Assembly (NCBI RefSeq): GCF_037976325.1
Contig: NZ_CP150265.1
Span: 4,087,501-4,151,500 of the forward strand
Direction of reading: 5' to 3'
DNA from: Paenibacillus sp. FSL K6-3182
Lineage (GTDB): Bacteria; Bacillota; Bacilli; Paenibacillales; Paenibacillaceae
DNA: 64,000 nucleotides
Shown: piece by piece, positions 17,778 to 27,355 of the stretch
Layout of the letters: every line of letters begins with the position of its first letter
Position numbering within the stretch: the stretch's first letter is position 1
Notes under the pieces: model-generated
Databases searched by the model: none
What the model was told of the DNA's origin: nothing
What the model saw: only the letters and a program-made list of their open reading frames with translations
Made by a program: the position numbers and the translations under genes

Positions 17778-17835
17778 GTTGCGAACGCAACCAAATAATA
17801 CACCCAGTGTACTACAATGTAGTTGCGCGTGCAAC
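17778..17835. promoter_or_regulatory. Two MarR-type operators in the MFS/MarR divergent promoter
   Basis: The dyads GTTGCGAACGCAAC (17778-17791) and GTTGCGCGTGCAAC (17822-17835) share TAGTTGCG...GCAACCAA and are 44 bp apart centre to centre, about four helical turns. They lie between the divergent MFS and MarR genes. Confidence 0.7.
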
Positions 17836-17899
17836 CAATTTCATGTAGTGTTTGAGGAAAGGCTAATCGACGATTTGAAATTTATTTAAAGAGGTGCGC

Positions 17900-18334
17900 A
17901 TGATGAAATCGAACCAGGAACCGATCGGCAAGCTGATTTCTCAGCTTCATCGCCAAAATCAAAAAAAGCTCGCTGGTGAGCTTTTGCCCTATGGTATCGG
18001 CAGTGGCGGGCAGCCAAGCTTCCTTAAGCTGATTCTGAAACAACCTGGCATAACACAGGATCAAATGACCAATGAGTTGAAATTTGATAAGGCAACAACG
18101 GCTCGTTCAGTAAAGCAACTGGAGGAGTCCGGATATATCGAGCGGAGAGTTGATCCTAAGGACCGCCGCTCTTCACTGCTCTACCCGACATCGAAGGCAC
18201 TTGAGTTTGCTCCGGTGCTCCAAGCGATTCTTGCGGAAATAAATAACACGCTTGCCGAAGGATTATCAGCAGAAGAGATAGAACTATTGGTTACTTTGCT
18301 CCAAAAGATCAATAAGAATTCTGCGCACTTATAA
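17900..18334 (+). CDS. MarR family transcriptional regulator
   Basis: A winged-helix repressor of about 144 aa. The family core is visible: FLKLILKQPGITQDQMTNELKFDKATTARSVKQLEESGYIERRVDPKDRRSSLLYPTSKA, including the DxRxS/L wing. GAGGTG lies 3-6 nt before two adjacent ATG codons (17900 and 17903); either may be used. It probably represses the divergent DHA2 pump and itself through the paired GTTGCG dyads. Confidence 0.92.
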   Translation: MMKSNQEPIGKLISQLHRQNQKKLAGELLPYGIGSGGQPSFLKLILKQPGITQDQMTNELKFDKATTARSVKQLEESGYIERRVDPKDRRSSLLYPTSKALEFAPVLQAILAEINNTLAEGLSAEEIELLVTLLQKINKNSAHL

Positions 18335-18400
18335 GCGATTTTGTCAAATATAGAGCGAGAAAATCAGAGATAAGATCTGGAATACAAATGGAATGCGAAA

Positions 18401-18437
18401 AAAAGAGCGGGTTATCTTTTCGATAACCTGCTCTTTT
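18401..18437. terminator. Bidirectional Rho-independent terminator
   Basis: A 16-bp stem (AAAAGAGCGGGTTATC / GATAACCTGCTCTTTT, one mismatch) has A/T tracts on both sides. It ends the MarR transcript on one strand and the rhamnosidase locus on the other. Confidence 0.88.
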
Positions 18438-18506
18438 CCTTGATCTTTGACCCTGTGTCTTAACTTTAAGCATAACCATTATTTTTCTTAATCAATTACA
18501 AAAATG

Positions 18507-19910
18507 CTATTCTGTTCGCCACTCGTCGAGGATCATTTGGGCAACTGCCGCTAAAGTACGAATGTCAATTGCATTTATGCCTAGCACATCCGCTTTCTCA
18601 ATTTCAGACCAGTTCGGATCTGCTGAGGTTACGCCGTAGAACTTCGCAATAATCGATAGATCTCGAATCGTAACCTTCGTTTGTCCCTCGATTAATGTCA
18701 CGATCTTCGCTGTGAATACTTGAACAGCTTTGTTTAGCAACGTTACAGCTTCATCCACCTGCCACTGACTGCTGCCAGCGTTTTTGGCCGTATTAATAGC
18801 TGCTTGAAGCGCCGCTTTTGATCCTGCAGCATACTTTCCAACCTTAGTCCCTTCAATCGCCCTGTCATGTTTCGTCTGTGCTGCTGCAATCGCAGCGTTC
18901 AATACGGTTCTGTCCACAGGAATCGATGGAATGACCGAGTCGGCAAACTGTTTCATAGCCGCATTCAAAGCATTAAGCGCACCAGCAACTTCCTCACCTG
19001 TCGCATTCGCATCATTCTTGACGGCTGTCGCGCTGTTGATTGCTGCTTGCAATGCTGCTTTAGCTCCAATTGGATACTGACCAGGTAAAGTTCCTTCCAC
19101 CGCAGCTTCATGAGCGGACTCCGCTTGCTGGATTGCTGCATTCAGTGCCGTTTTATCAGCAAGATTCACTTCGATCAATAGCGACGCTTGGGACACATTC
19201 ATTATCGTTCCTTTGCCATTCATCGATACTTCGAAATCAGACAACGATGCGGTCGTGCTGCCTGCCTTCGCATCTGCCTTCACCTTACCGTGGAGGCTGA
19301 ACAAAGGACCACTGTCGATACCGCCTTGCTGCTCACCCGTGGTTGCCATAATGATTCGAATCTGGCCAAGTTCTGGTTTAACCGCACTCCCGAATACAGC
19401 GAAATTCGGCTTCAACGATTGAATGGCTGACGTATCTAACGCTTGAGATATGCCTTCTTTCACTGTCTGGAATTCAAACTTCTGCGGATCATAATGAAAA
19501 ATAACATCAAGAGCCGTGAAATTCGAACTTATATTGTCCGTTCCAATTGTCCACTCTGCCTCCTGCCCTGCGAAGACCATTGCAGGACCTGACAGTGTGG
19601 CCATATCTTTTTCTGAAGCAACTGCGGTTACTTTGACATTCAGCTCAGCTGTTTTTGCTCCATCTTCCGTCTTCGCCGTTATGAGACCTGTTAATGCTTC
19701 CGCTCCCTTATTGGTTGCCGTAACGGTTGCTTTGGTTGCTGCACTAGCCTCATCATAATGAACATTCGTGACAACGATGTTCTCATGATTAGAGACAAAA
19801 TGCACATTTTTGTTTGTTGCATTTGCCGGAAAGACGGTCGCAGAAATTTCAATGCTTTCACCATCCTTCAATTCGATGGAAGAACGATCCAGCTTTAGTT
19901 CAGTAACAGG
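18507..19910 (-). repeat. C-terminal module cassette, copy 1 of a 1.4-kb direct repeat
   Basis: This part encodes Ig-like, cohesin-like, FIVAR, FIVAR and dockerin-like modules (468 residues). The same cassette, 468 residues long and with long runs of identical DNA, ends the other GH78 gene at 25953-27355. The enzyme parts before it are much less alike. Confidence 0.8.
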
Positions 19911-22900
19911 GATATTTGCACTTACTTCGAAACGCTTGATTGCTTGCGTCGTTCCATTGCCTGCAACCACTGTATAAGTTCCCGAAGACGCATCTTTTTC
20001 TATTAAATAGGATGCACTAAATACACCGCCAGGCAATTCTTTATTGAACAACATTGCTTGATCCGGCCCTAGTACCTTTACCTCCACTTTATCGAGTGTC
20101 GTATACCCCGCTATCGTTATGGAGTCCCCAGCTACTCTAGCAGGAATATCCTGTAATGAGACATATTCTGCGTTCAGCGGCATCGTCCAAACGTCGGCAA
20201 TCGAAGGATCATAATTGCGTCCTTCCTCATCTTCTTGGAACCGAACAGTCACCTTGCCATCCTTTGTTAAAGAGATATCATCAACAACAAATTGATAGGT
20301 TACAATACCTCGGCTATCTTTTTCATTCACGCGGCTGAGCACTTTCGTTCCGTTTACCAATACATAATAATCTTTCATTTGTGCCCGATCATACGTTTCG
20401 ATTGCCCTAATGATGAAAGGTTTGCCTGACTCAACGGTCATATCAAATTGGAAATAACCATTTGCGTCTCCATGATTAACATACCTTCTCGTTAATCCCT
20501 CCTCAACATTTGCACCGGACTGAGCGGAAAACTTTACATTATGTTTTTGTTCAGAGCCTTGTTCGCCAACGTCTACATGATCGTAAAAGTCTAGCGGCGG
20601 GTTTTTATAACGCACTTGAATGGTCGTACTGCTCTTGGCTGCTTCAGCTCCATTAAACGAAGCAATCGCATGTAGCTCAGCAGCCGTTTCAACGGCAAGA
20701 AGCGGTGATTTCACCTCAAAACTAATATTCTTTTCTTCACCGGCTTCAAGGCTATAGGCTTGGTGTGCAGGGGAAACCGTCCAGTTTAAAGGAGCACTGA
20801 GCTCTATAGATCCTTCAACGGAAAAGCTTCCTTTATTTTGAATGGTTGTATTAACCGTTGCTGTACCGCTAGGCTCGATTGTTGCTGGTTCAGCCTTTAA
20901 TGCTTTGATAATAATTGGCGAATCGATCTTTATTGTCGTCTTCAAAGGCACTTCCACTGTTGCATCATTTATTTTGTAGCTTCCGCTGCCAACTATATTA
21001 AATAGGCTAGTGGGTTTTTGTTGCTCCGACACTTTCACACGAAATGCAGCAGCAAACGTTTCACCTGGTTTAATGACAGACGTTTGGTTATCTCCTATCG
21101 AAGTGACTTCCCATCCTTCGGGTTTCTGGAGAGTATAACGAACATCATTAATGCTCACATCGCCATCGTTAGTTGCTTTCACTTCAACTGTAAATGTATT
21201 TCCGGGCAGTACGGATACCTCGGAAGGGCTAATTAACCACTTTATTCCTAGCTTTTCATTACTAATGGCTGACAAAAACGTTGTTGCGTTTGAAACAAGA
21301 TTTGCTAATTTTTTAGCAATAATGTCGTTTATTGACCCAGCATTGTTTTGTTCTTGCAACCATAGCTGTAAACCGTCTGTTTCATATAAAGCATGATGAA
21401 CTTGCTCGATAAAGAGAGTATCATCACTTGCTTTGTACGCCTCAATACTTGCTTCAATTCGGCTTGCAAGCGCCTCGCCTTTATCTGAAAGTGCATGAGT
21501 TTGTTCGCTGGTGAGCTCTCCATTATTGGAATAGCTTATTACTTCATTTTGAAATTTCACCGCTTCATCAAGTGCACTGCCTAACTCTCCAATAATAGGA
21601 TCAACTACAAACTGATAATCACCCGAGCCTACAGTGAATACCGCATTGCCTTCCTCCATACCAGCAAATTGTACACCTTCCACCGACAATGCAAATTGGC
21701 CGCTCTCTGTTACTGCCCACTTGCTGTCTGCAGGGATATAGACCGTAGCCGTTGTGTTTGCTGGAATCGTGACATGCTGGCTAAAAATATCCCCTTCTTT
21801 TTTCCAATCGCTTACAATCATGCCGTAAACAGAATTGTACGATCCTTTGGCACTAGTCAAATCTCCACCAGGTCGAGGTTTAATCAAAATATGCTTATAA
21901 CCCGGGCTTGCAGGGTCCTGTTGAATGCCGGCAATATTTTGATACATCCAGTCTCCGACTGCTCCATAAGCATAATGGTTAAAAGAGTTCATGCCAATGT
22001 CTTGGAAACTGCCATCCGGCTTAATAGAATCCCAGCGCTCCCACATCGTAGTCGCACCATTTTTGATCTGATATCCCCATGAAGGATAAGTGTCATTGTT
22101 GAGCAATCGGTAAGCAACATCCAAATGTCCCGTTTCGCTCAATACCGGCAATAAATCTCTCGTCCCAAGAAAACCGGTTGATAAATGCCAGTCGCGCGCT
22201 TTAATCAGCTCTACCAAATGATCCGCCGCAGCTTGACGTTTCGATTCGGGAACCAAATCCATGTACAAAGCCAAGACGTATCCCGTTTGGCTATTTCCTT
22301 TAACTTTTCCATCTTCGCTAACATAGGCTTTAACAAACGCTGCTTTCACTTGCTCATAAAGCTGCTCGTACTTGTCGGCATCTTCTTGACGGCCGATGGC
22401 ATGCCCCATTTCGGATACCAGTTTTGTACTGTACGCAAAATAAGCGGTAGAGATTAAATCTCCTGGCGTTGGATCATTCACATCCAGCCAATCACCATAC
22501 ATCGACGACGGACGAATAAGTCCAGAGCTATTTTTTCTCATATATTCGATCCAGTGAACCATTTCATCATAATTTTCTTCAATAACACGGATATCTCCGT
22601 AACGCTGCCAAATGGTATACGGAACGGTAACGCCAGCATCCCCCCAGCCGGCATTGCCTCTTTCTCCGAGAACATTAGGCGCTACATCGGGAAAAGCACC
22701 GTTAATCGATTGTCCATCTCTCAAATCTCTCATCCATTTGCTTCCTATAAACTTTGCCACGTCCATATTAAAAGCAGCAGCTCCAATAAAGACATTGATA
22801 TCACCGGTCCAACCCAAACGCTCGTCACGCGCAGGCGTATCGGTAGGAACCTCTAAAAAATTGCCTCGCTGCCCCCAAGTAATATTGCTTTGCAGTTGAT

Positions 22901-24821
22901 TCAACATCGCACTAGAAGTTTCTAATTTGCCGCTAAACGGTGCTGCTGTATGCATGACCAGCCCTGTAACGGCATCCATACTCGGCACACCGGGATAACC
23001 CGTCACCTCCACATAACGGAAACCATGAAACGTAAACTTCGGCTCGTATACTTCATCTCCGCCGCCCTTCAAGGTATAACGGTCCGTTGCTTTTGCCGCA
23101 CGCAAGTTTGCTGTATAGAAGGTCCCGTCCGGGTTTAACACCTCTGCATGTCGCAGAGTAACCGTTTGACCTGCTTCACCGCTTACTTTTAGCCTTACGG
23201 TTCCGACCATGTTCTGCCCTAAATCAAACACATATTTGCCAGGTTCCGGCTCTGTCATCTTAATCGGCTTAATTTCTTCAATTATTTGTACCGTTGGGCC
23301 ATCCTGGGCGACTAGCTTCCCAGTCACTTCATCCTCTAATTTCTGAACCGAATCCCAGCTCGATGCATCGAAGGCAGGAGTATCCCATCCGTCTAATTCC
23401 TTCGTTGCATCATAGGTCTCTCCCATCAAAATACTAGAAGATACAATTGGTCCTGTAGCCCATTTCCATGATTGATCCGTTCCAATTGTTTCTGTTGAAC
23501 CGTCTGTGTACTCAAGATTTAATTGCATGAACAAATAATTGCTATCGCCATAAATGTTCGGACCAATAAAACCGACATGTCCGGAATACCATCCCTCAGC
23601 CAATATAGCGCCAATGACGTTGTCACCGTTTTGAAGCAAATCAGTTACATCATAAGTCTGGTATTGAATATGCTTCGTGTAATCTGTCCATCCTGGCGTA
23701 AATAAATCTCTGCCTATACGTTTGCCGTTAATGCTAGGTTCATATATTCCGAGAGCGCTGGAGTAAAGTCTTGCTTTTGCAATGGACTTCTCTAAAGAGA
23801 AACCTTTGCGAATGTAAGGAGGCGAAGCTGTAATTTTTACGTTTTTCCCCCACGGCGACTCCCCATAGGACGCGACGATCATCGCAGCTGACCAGCTGCT
23901 GTCATCAAAATCTGATTTCTCCCATCCCTCCATCTTTACCTTGGCCGCTTTCAAACCTTGATCCATATTCAATTGAAGAGGTGTTCCTTCCTCAAATACC
24001 ACTTTCAAGCTGCCAAGAAGACCAGCAGGTCCGCCATCGTTTGATGTTTGGATTGCAATCGTATTAGATCCAGGAATGAGTGCACTTGAGACATCTACAA
24101 TTTTGCCTTCTTTCCATGAATCGACCGCTTTGATAGAACTGCCCATTCGCTTTCCATTCACATATAACACGAACCCATCATCCGCAGTTAATAAAAATTT
24201 TCCTTGTGTTATTGTCCGGTCTAACGGCAATTGAATGGTTTTGCGAAAATAGCGATCTCCTGCAGGAGCATTTGAAGCCGGATTCCCTTCCGGAAACCAA
24301 ACCCATTTAAGACCTTCTGTTGTCATATTGTTCGCGTCGCTCATACCGATCCATTCCGCTTGCCAATCCGAACCATGGAGAAGACCCATTTCCCACCAAG
24401 CAGGATCACTCCATTCTGAAGCCTTCTCATTGTTCAAGTCCCATACTTTTACTCTCCAAAAGTAACGTTTGCCAGACTCCAGAGGTTTGCCGTCATAAAC
24501 GACATTTACCGATTGATTCGAATCAACTATATCGGTATTCCACACGTCCGGTTGATTATCCAGCAATTTCTGTTTGGTGCTAGCTACCTGAATGGCGTAT
24601 GCTGTTTGAAGCTGTCCACGTTTATCGGACTGAAGCTTCCAACTCATCCTTGGCTTCACCACATCAATACCGATCGGATTGTTCGTGTACTCCGTCGTTA
24701 AATCGGTTACCGCCATCGTTGCTCCCGTTCCACCCGCTTCGCCATACGCCGTACTAGTCATAGGCAAGCATAATGTGAAGCCAATCACTAAAGCTAATAG
24801 AAGACTCATGGTTTTTCTCAT
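18507..24821 (-). CDS. Secreted multimodular alpha-L-rhamnosidase (GH78) with cohesin- and dockerin-like modules
   Basis: A 2104-aa exported enzyme. Signal peptide about 1-27; GH78 N-terminal Fn3-like domain 37-157; an inserted beta-sandwich 165-285; rhamnosidase N domain about 330-500; concanavalin-like domain 518-612; six-hairpin catalytic domain about 617-960 with DERLGWTGD (666-674) and WERWDS (927-932, expected base Glu928); C-terminal sandwich to 1050. Then come a helical segment, two NEW3-like domains (1195-1400), another sandwich (1410-1550), an Ig-like domain (1636-1735), a cohesin-like domain (1738-1886), two FIVAR repeats (1890-1960, 1970-2040) and a dockerin-like tail (2041-2104) that lacks most calcium ligands. 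It should release terminal rhamnose from plant or algal polysaccharide at the cell surface. It is the last gene of the locus, 42 bp after the cohesin-SLH gene. Confidence 0.9.
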   Translation of the reverse strand: MRKTMSLLLALVIGFTLCLPMTSTAYGEAGGTGATMAVTDLTTEYTNNPIGIDVVKPRMSWKLQSDKRGQLQTAYAIQVASTKQKLLDNQPDVWNTDIVDSNQSVNVVYDGKPLESGKRYFWRVKVWDLNNEKASEWSDPAWWEMGLLHGSDWQAEWIGMSDANNMTTEGLKWVWFPEGNPASNAPAGDRYFRKTIQLPLDRTITQGKFLLTADDGFVLYVNGKRMGSSIKAVDSWKEGKIVDVSSALIPGSNTIAIQTSNDGGPAGLLGSLKVVFEEGTPLQLNMDQGLKAAKVKMEGWEKSDFDDSSWSAAMIVASYGESPWGKNVKITASPPYIRKGFSLEKSIAKARLYSSALGIYEPSINGKRIGRDLFTPGWTDYTKHIQYQTYDVTDLLQNGDNVIGAILAEGWYSGHVGFIGPNIYGDSNYLFMQLNLEYTDGSTETIGTDQSWKWATGPIVSSSILMGETYDATKELDGWDTPAFDASSWDSVQKLEDEVTGKLVAQDGPTVQIIEEIKPIKMTEPEPGKYVFDLGQNMVGTVRLKVSGEAGQTVTLRHAEVLNPDGTFYTANLRAAKATDRYTLKGGGDEVYEPKFTFHGFRYVEVTGYPGVPSMDAVTGLVMHTAAPFSGKLETSSAMLNQLQSNITWGQRGNFLEVPTDTPARDERLGWTGDINVFIGAAAFNMDVAKFIGSKWMRDLRDGQSINGAFPDVAPNVLGERGNAGWGDAGVTVPYTIWQRYGDIRVIEENYDEMVHWIEYMRKNSSGLIRPSSMYGDWLDVNDPTPGDLISTAYFAYSTKLVSEMGHAIGRQEDADKYEQLYEQVKAAFVKAYVSEDGKVKGNSQTGYVLALYMDLVPESKRQAAADHLVELIKARDWHLSTGFLGTRDLLPVLSETGHLDVAYRLLNNDTYPSWGYQIKNGATTMWERWDSIKPDGSFQDIGMNSFNHYAYGAVGDWMYQNIAGIQQDPASPGYKHILIKPRPGGDLTSAKGSYNSVYGMIVSDWKKEGDIFSQHVTIPANTTATVYIPADSKWAVTESGQFALSVEGVQFAGMEEGNAVFTVGSGDYQFVVDPIIGELGSALDEAVKFQNEVISYSNNGELTSEQTHALSDKGEALASRIEASIEAYKASDDTLFIEQVHHALYETDGLQLWLQEQNNAGSINDIIAKKLANLVSNATTFLSAISNEKLGIKWLISPSEVSVLPGNTFTVEVKATNDGDVSINDVRYTLQKPEGWEVTSIGDNQTSVIKPGETFAAAFRVKVSEQQKPTSLFNIVGSGSYKINDATVEVPLKTTIKIDSPIIIKALKAEPATIEPSGTATVNTTIQNKGSFSVEGSIELSAPLNWTVSPAHQAYSLEAGEEKNISFEVKSPLLAVETAAELHAIASFNGAEAAKSSTTIQVRYKNPPLDFYDHVDVGEQGSEQKHNVKFSAQSGANVEEGLTRRYVNHGDANGYFQFDMTVESGKPFIIRAIETYDRAQMKDYYVLVNGTKVLSRVNEKDSRGIVTYQFVVDDISLTKDGKVTVRFQEDEEGRNYDPSIADVWTMPLNAEYVSLQDIPARVAGDSITIAGYTTLDKVEVKVLGPDQAMLFNKELPGGVFSASYLIEKDASSGTYTVVAGNGTTQAIKRFEVSANIPVTELKLDRSSIELKDGESIEISATVFPANATNKNVHFVSNHENIVVTNVHYDEASAATKATVTATNKGAEALTGLITAKTEDGAKTAELNVKVTAVASEKDMATLSGPAMVFAGQEAEWTIGTDNISSNFTALDVIFHYDPQKFEFQTVKEGISQALDTSAIQSLKPNFAVFGSAVKPELGQIRIIMATTGEQQGGIDSGPLFSLHGKVKADAKAGSTTASLSDFEVSMNGKGTIMNVSQASLLIEVNLADKTALNAAIQQAESAHEAAVEGTLPGQYPIGAKAALQAAINSATAVKNDANATGEEVAGALNALNAAMKQFADSVIPSIPVDRTVLNAAIAAAQTKHDRAIEGTKVGKYAAGSKAALQAAINTAKNAGSSQWQVDEAVTLLNKAVQVFTAKIVTLIEGQTKVTIRDLSIIAKFYGVTSADPNWSEIEKADVLGINAIDIRTLAAVAQMILDEWRTE

Positions 24822-24863
24822 ACTTTTTTTCCCCTCGACTTTCCTTTGTTATTGTTTATCGTT

Positions 24864-25877
24864 CTATTTTTGCTTCAGCATTGCAAGGATGACGACTACC
24901 GACTCAGCCCGAGTAGCATGCTCTTGAGGTGCAAACCGATTACCATTTCGCCCTTTGATTATTCCTGTCTCCACAGCTGCAGCTACGTAACCAGTCGCCC
25001 AAACAGGAATTTCTAACGCATCCACAAACTGCAGCTTCGTTTTTTGGTCTGCTTTTAGATCAAGAGCCCTCATGACGACAGCAACCATTTCTGTCCGATT
25101 AATTAACTGGTCTGCGCGTAAGCTTCCGTCATCATAACCTTTTAGTAGACCTGCCTTAACCGCTGTTGCGATATACGGTTTCGCCCACGCAGCTATTCTA
25201 TCGCTATCTTTGAAGGCAAGTTTACTGTCTGCTCCAAGTTCTAGATGAAGCGCCCGAACCATCATAGCAGAGAACTCCGCACGCGTTACTGCGCGGTTAG
25301 GAAGGAATGTTCCATCGGCATACCCCGTAACAAAACCGAGCTCTGCCGCTTCCCTAATCGCACTCTCCGCCCAATGTCCTTTAATATCTTTCCAATCCAC
25401 AGAAATAGATTTTCCAGCTACAGTTACCTGCAGCACAGGTTTCAGTTCATTCATCTCCAATTTCGAATTAACAAGCTGCACAGCTTGAAGGCTGACCTCA
25501 GCATTCCCCTCAGCCATTCGCTCAAATTTCAGAAATACCAGCTCTTTGTCCCCTGTCTCGCCAGCTGAATTTCCTGTCTTCGTATGGGCAAACCGAATGG
25601 TCCCCTTCTTTACGATCGGATCGACAGAAAAACCTGTCAAAGCAGTACGTGCTCCAACAAACTTCAATCGAGTGGAATCGTATTTCATCGAAATATCATA
25701 GGCAAATACATCGGTTAAGTTTTTTCCCACTACTGAAATTTCAGTTTTGGCTTCTTGACTAGTAATCTTTAGTTCAAAAGAAGCAGCTGCCTTATCCGCC
25801 ATTGCCGAAATGGGCATTAAACTGAACATACTGATTAAAATTGTGAATACTATCGTCATTCGTTTTGCATTCGACAT
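24864..25877 (-). CDS. Surface anchor: single cohesin domain plus three SLH repeats
   Basis: A 337-aa exported protein. Signal peptide 1-28; a cohesin-type beta-sandwich about 32-155 (FELKITSQEAKTEISVVGKNLTDVFAYDISMKYDSTRLKFVG); then SLH repeats at 163-212, 222-273 and 283-333, carrying TRAE, NRTE and TRAE at the cell-wall-polymer-binding positions. SLH triplets bind pyruvylated secondary wall polymers, so the cohesin would be displayed on the cell surface. It lies between two GH78 genes that both end in dockerin-like modules, with about 40-75 bp gaps, so it probably docks them; that link is inferred from gene order, not shown. Confidence 0.9.
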   Translation of the reverse strand: MSNAKRMTIVFTILISMFSLMPISAMADKAAASFELKITSQEAKTEISVVGKNLTDVFAYDISMKYDSTRLKFVGARTALTGFSVDPIVKKGTIRFAHTKTGNSAGETGDKELVFLKFERMAEGNAEVSLQAVQLVNSKLEMNELKPVLQVTVAGKSISVDWKDIKGHWAESAIREAAELGFVTGYADGTFLPNRAVTRAEFSAMMVRALHLELGADSKLAFKDSDRIAAWAKPYIATAVKAGLLKGYDDGSLRADQLINRTEMVAVVMRALDLKADQKTKLQFVDALEIPVWATGYVAAAVETGIIKGRNGNRFAPQEHATRAESVVVILAMLKQK

Positions 25878-25952
25878 ATCGCATGAATCCTTTCATAGCA
25901 GAGTTTATGAGGCAGGTTAGTGTGCCTGCCTCCTACTTCGAAATTCGTATGT

Positions 25953-27355
25953 CTATTCCAAGCTCCACTCTTCAAGAATCATTTGCGCAATGGAAGCTAA
26001 TACACGAATGTCGATTACATTTGCGCCGATCACATCTGCTTTCTCAATTTCTGACCAGTTTGGATCTTTGGAGGTAACACCATAGAAATTCGCTATGATC
26101 GACAGATCTCGAATCGTAACCTTCGTTTGTCCCTCGATCAGTGTCACAATCTTCGCTTTGAAAACTTGAAGAGCTTTGTTTAGCATCGTTACAGCCTCAT
26201 CTATTTGCCACTGGCTGCTTCCTGTATTCTTGGCTGTGTTAATGGCTGCCAGCAGCAGTGCTTTTGATCCCGCAGCATACTTGCCGACCTTTGTGCCTTC
26301 GATTGCCCTATCATGTTTTAATTGTGCTTCTGCAATCAATCGGTTTAACTCCGTCCTGTCACCAGGAGCTGATGGAATCACCGATTCGTTAAACACTTTT
26401 ACTGCTCCATTCAAGCCGTTAAGCGCTATGGTGACTTGCTCCACAGTCGCATTCGGATCATTCTTCACTGCAATCGCACTGTTGATTACTGCTTGCAATG
26501 CCGCCTTAGAACCCGTTGGGTACTGGCCCGGCTGCGTGCCTTCTATTGCGGCATCATGTAACACCTGCGCTTGTTCGATTGCCGTATTCAACGCTGTTTT
26601 GTCAGCGAGGAGCACTTCCATCGAGAGTACAGCTCGCGATACATTCATCATTGTTCCCTTCCCATTATCCGACACTTGGAAATCAGACAGCGATATCGTT
26701 GTATTGCCTGCTAGCGCACTCGGTTTCACCTTCCCGTGGAGGCGGAACAGATTGCCACCATCAATACCTGCTTGCTGCTGGCCTGAGGTGACCATGATGA
26801 TCCGAATCTGGCCAAGCTCGGCTTTAACCGCCGTTCCAAACACTTCGAAATTCGGCTTCAACGACTGAATGACCGATGGGTCCAGCGAGAGGTAAGTACT
26901 TTCCCCAACCGTCTGGAATTCGAATTTCTGCGGGTCATAATGAACAATAACATCAAGAGCCGTGAAGTTTGAGCTTACATTTTCAGCACCGATCGTCCAT
27001 TCCGTTCCCTGTCCTGCTATGACAGTGTCACTTCCAGACAAAGCAGCCATATCTCGTTCTGCGGAAGCTGCGGTTACCGTAACATTTAGCGCAGCCGTCT
27101 TGCTGCCGTCTTCTGTCGTCGCAGTTATGACGCCATTTACTTGATCTGCTCCCTTATTGGTTGCTGTTACTGTTGCTTTGGTAGTATTACTTGCTTCATC
27201 ATAATGAACATTCGTGATGATAATGCTCTCGTGATTCGACTCAAAATGCACCAGCTTATTTGCAGCATTTGCCGGAAGCACTGTCGCAGCAATTTCGATG
27301 CTTTCTCCATCCTTCATTTCGAGCGAAGTACGATCTAGGCTTATGCCAGTAACGG
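25953..27355 (-). repeat. C-terminal module cassette, copy 2 of a 1.4-kb direct repeat
   Basis: The last 468 codons of the upstream GH78 gene, same orientation as copy 1 (18507-19910). By eye the DNA is mostly identical over long runs, with insertions absent. Confidence 0.8.

Noticed and set aside
26176..26868. 230-codon plus-strand frame inside the GH78 gene
   Set aside because: It is antisense to the cohesin/FIVAR part of a well-supported gene; its sequence is the complement of Ala-rich repeats and resembles no protein.
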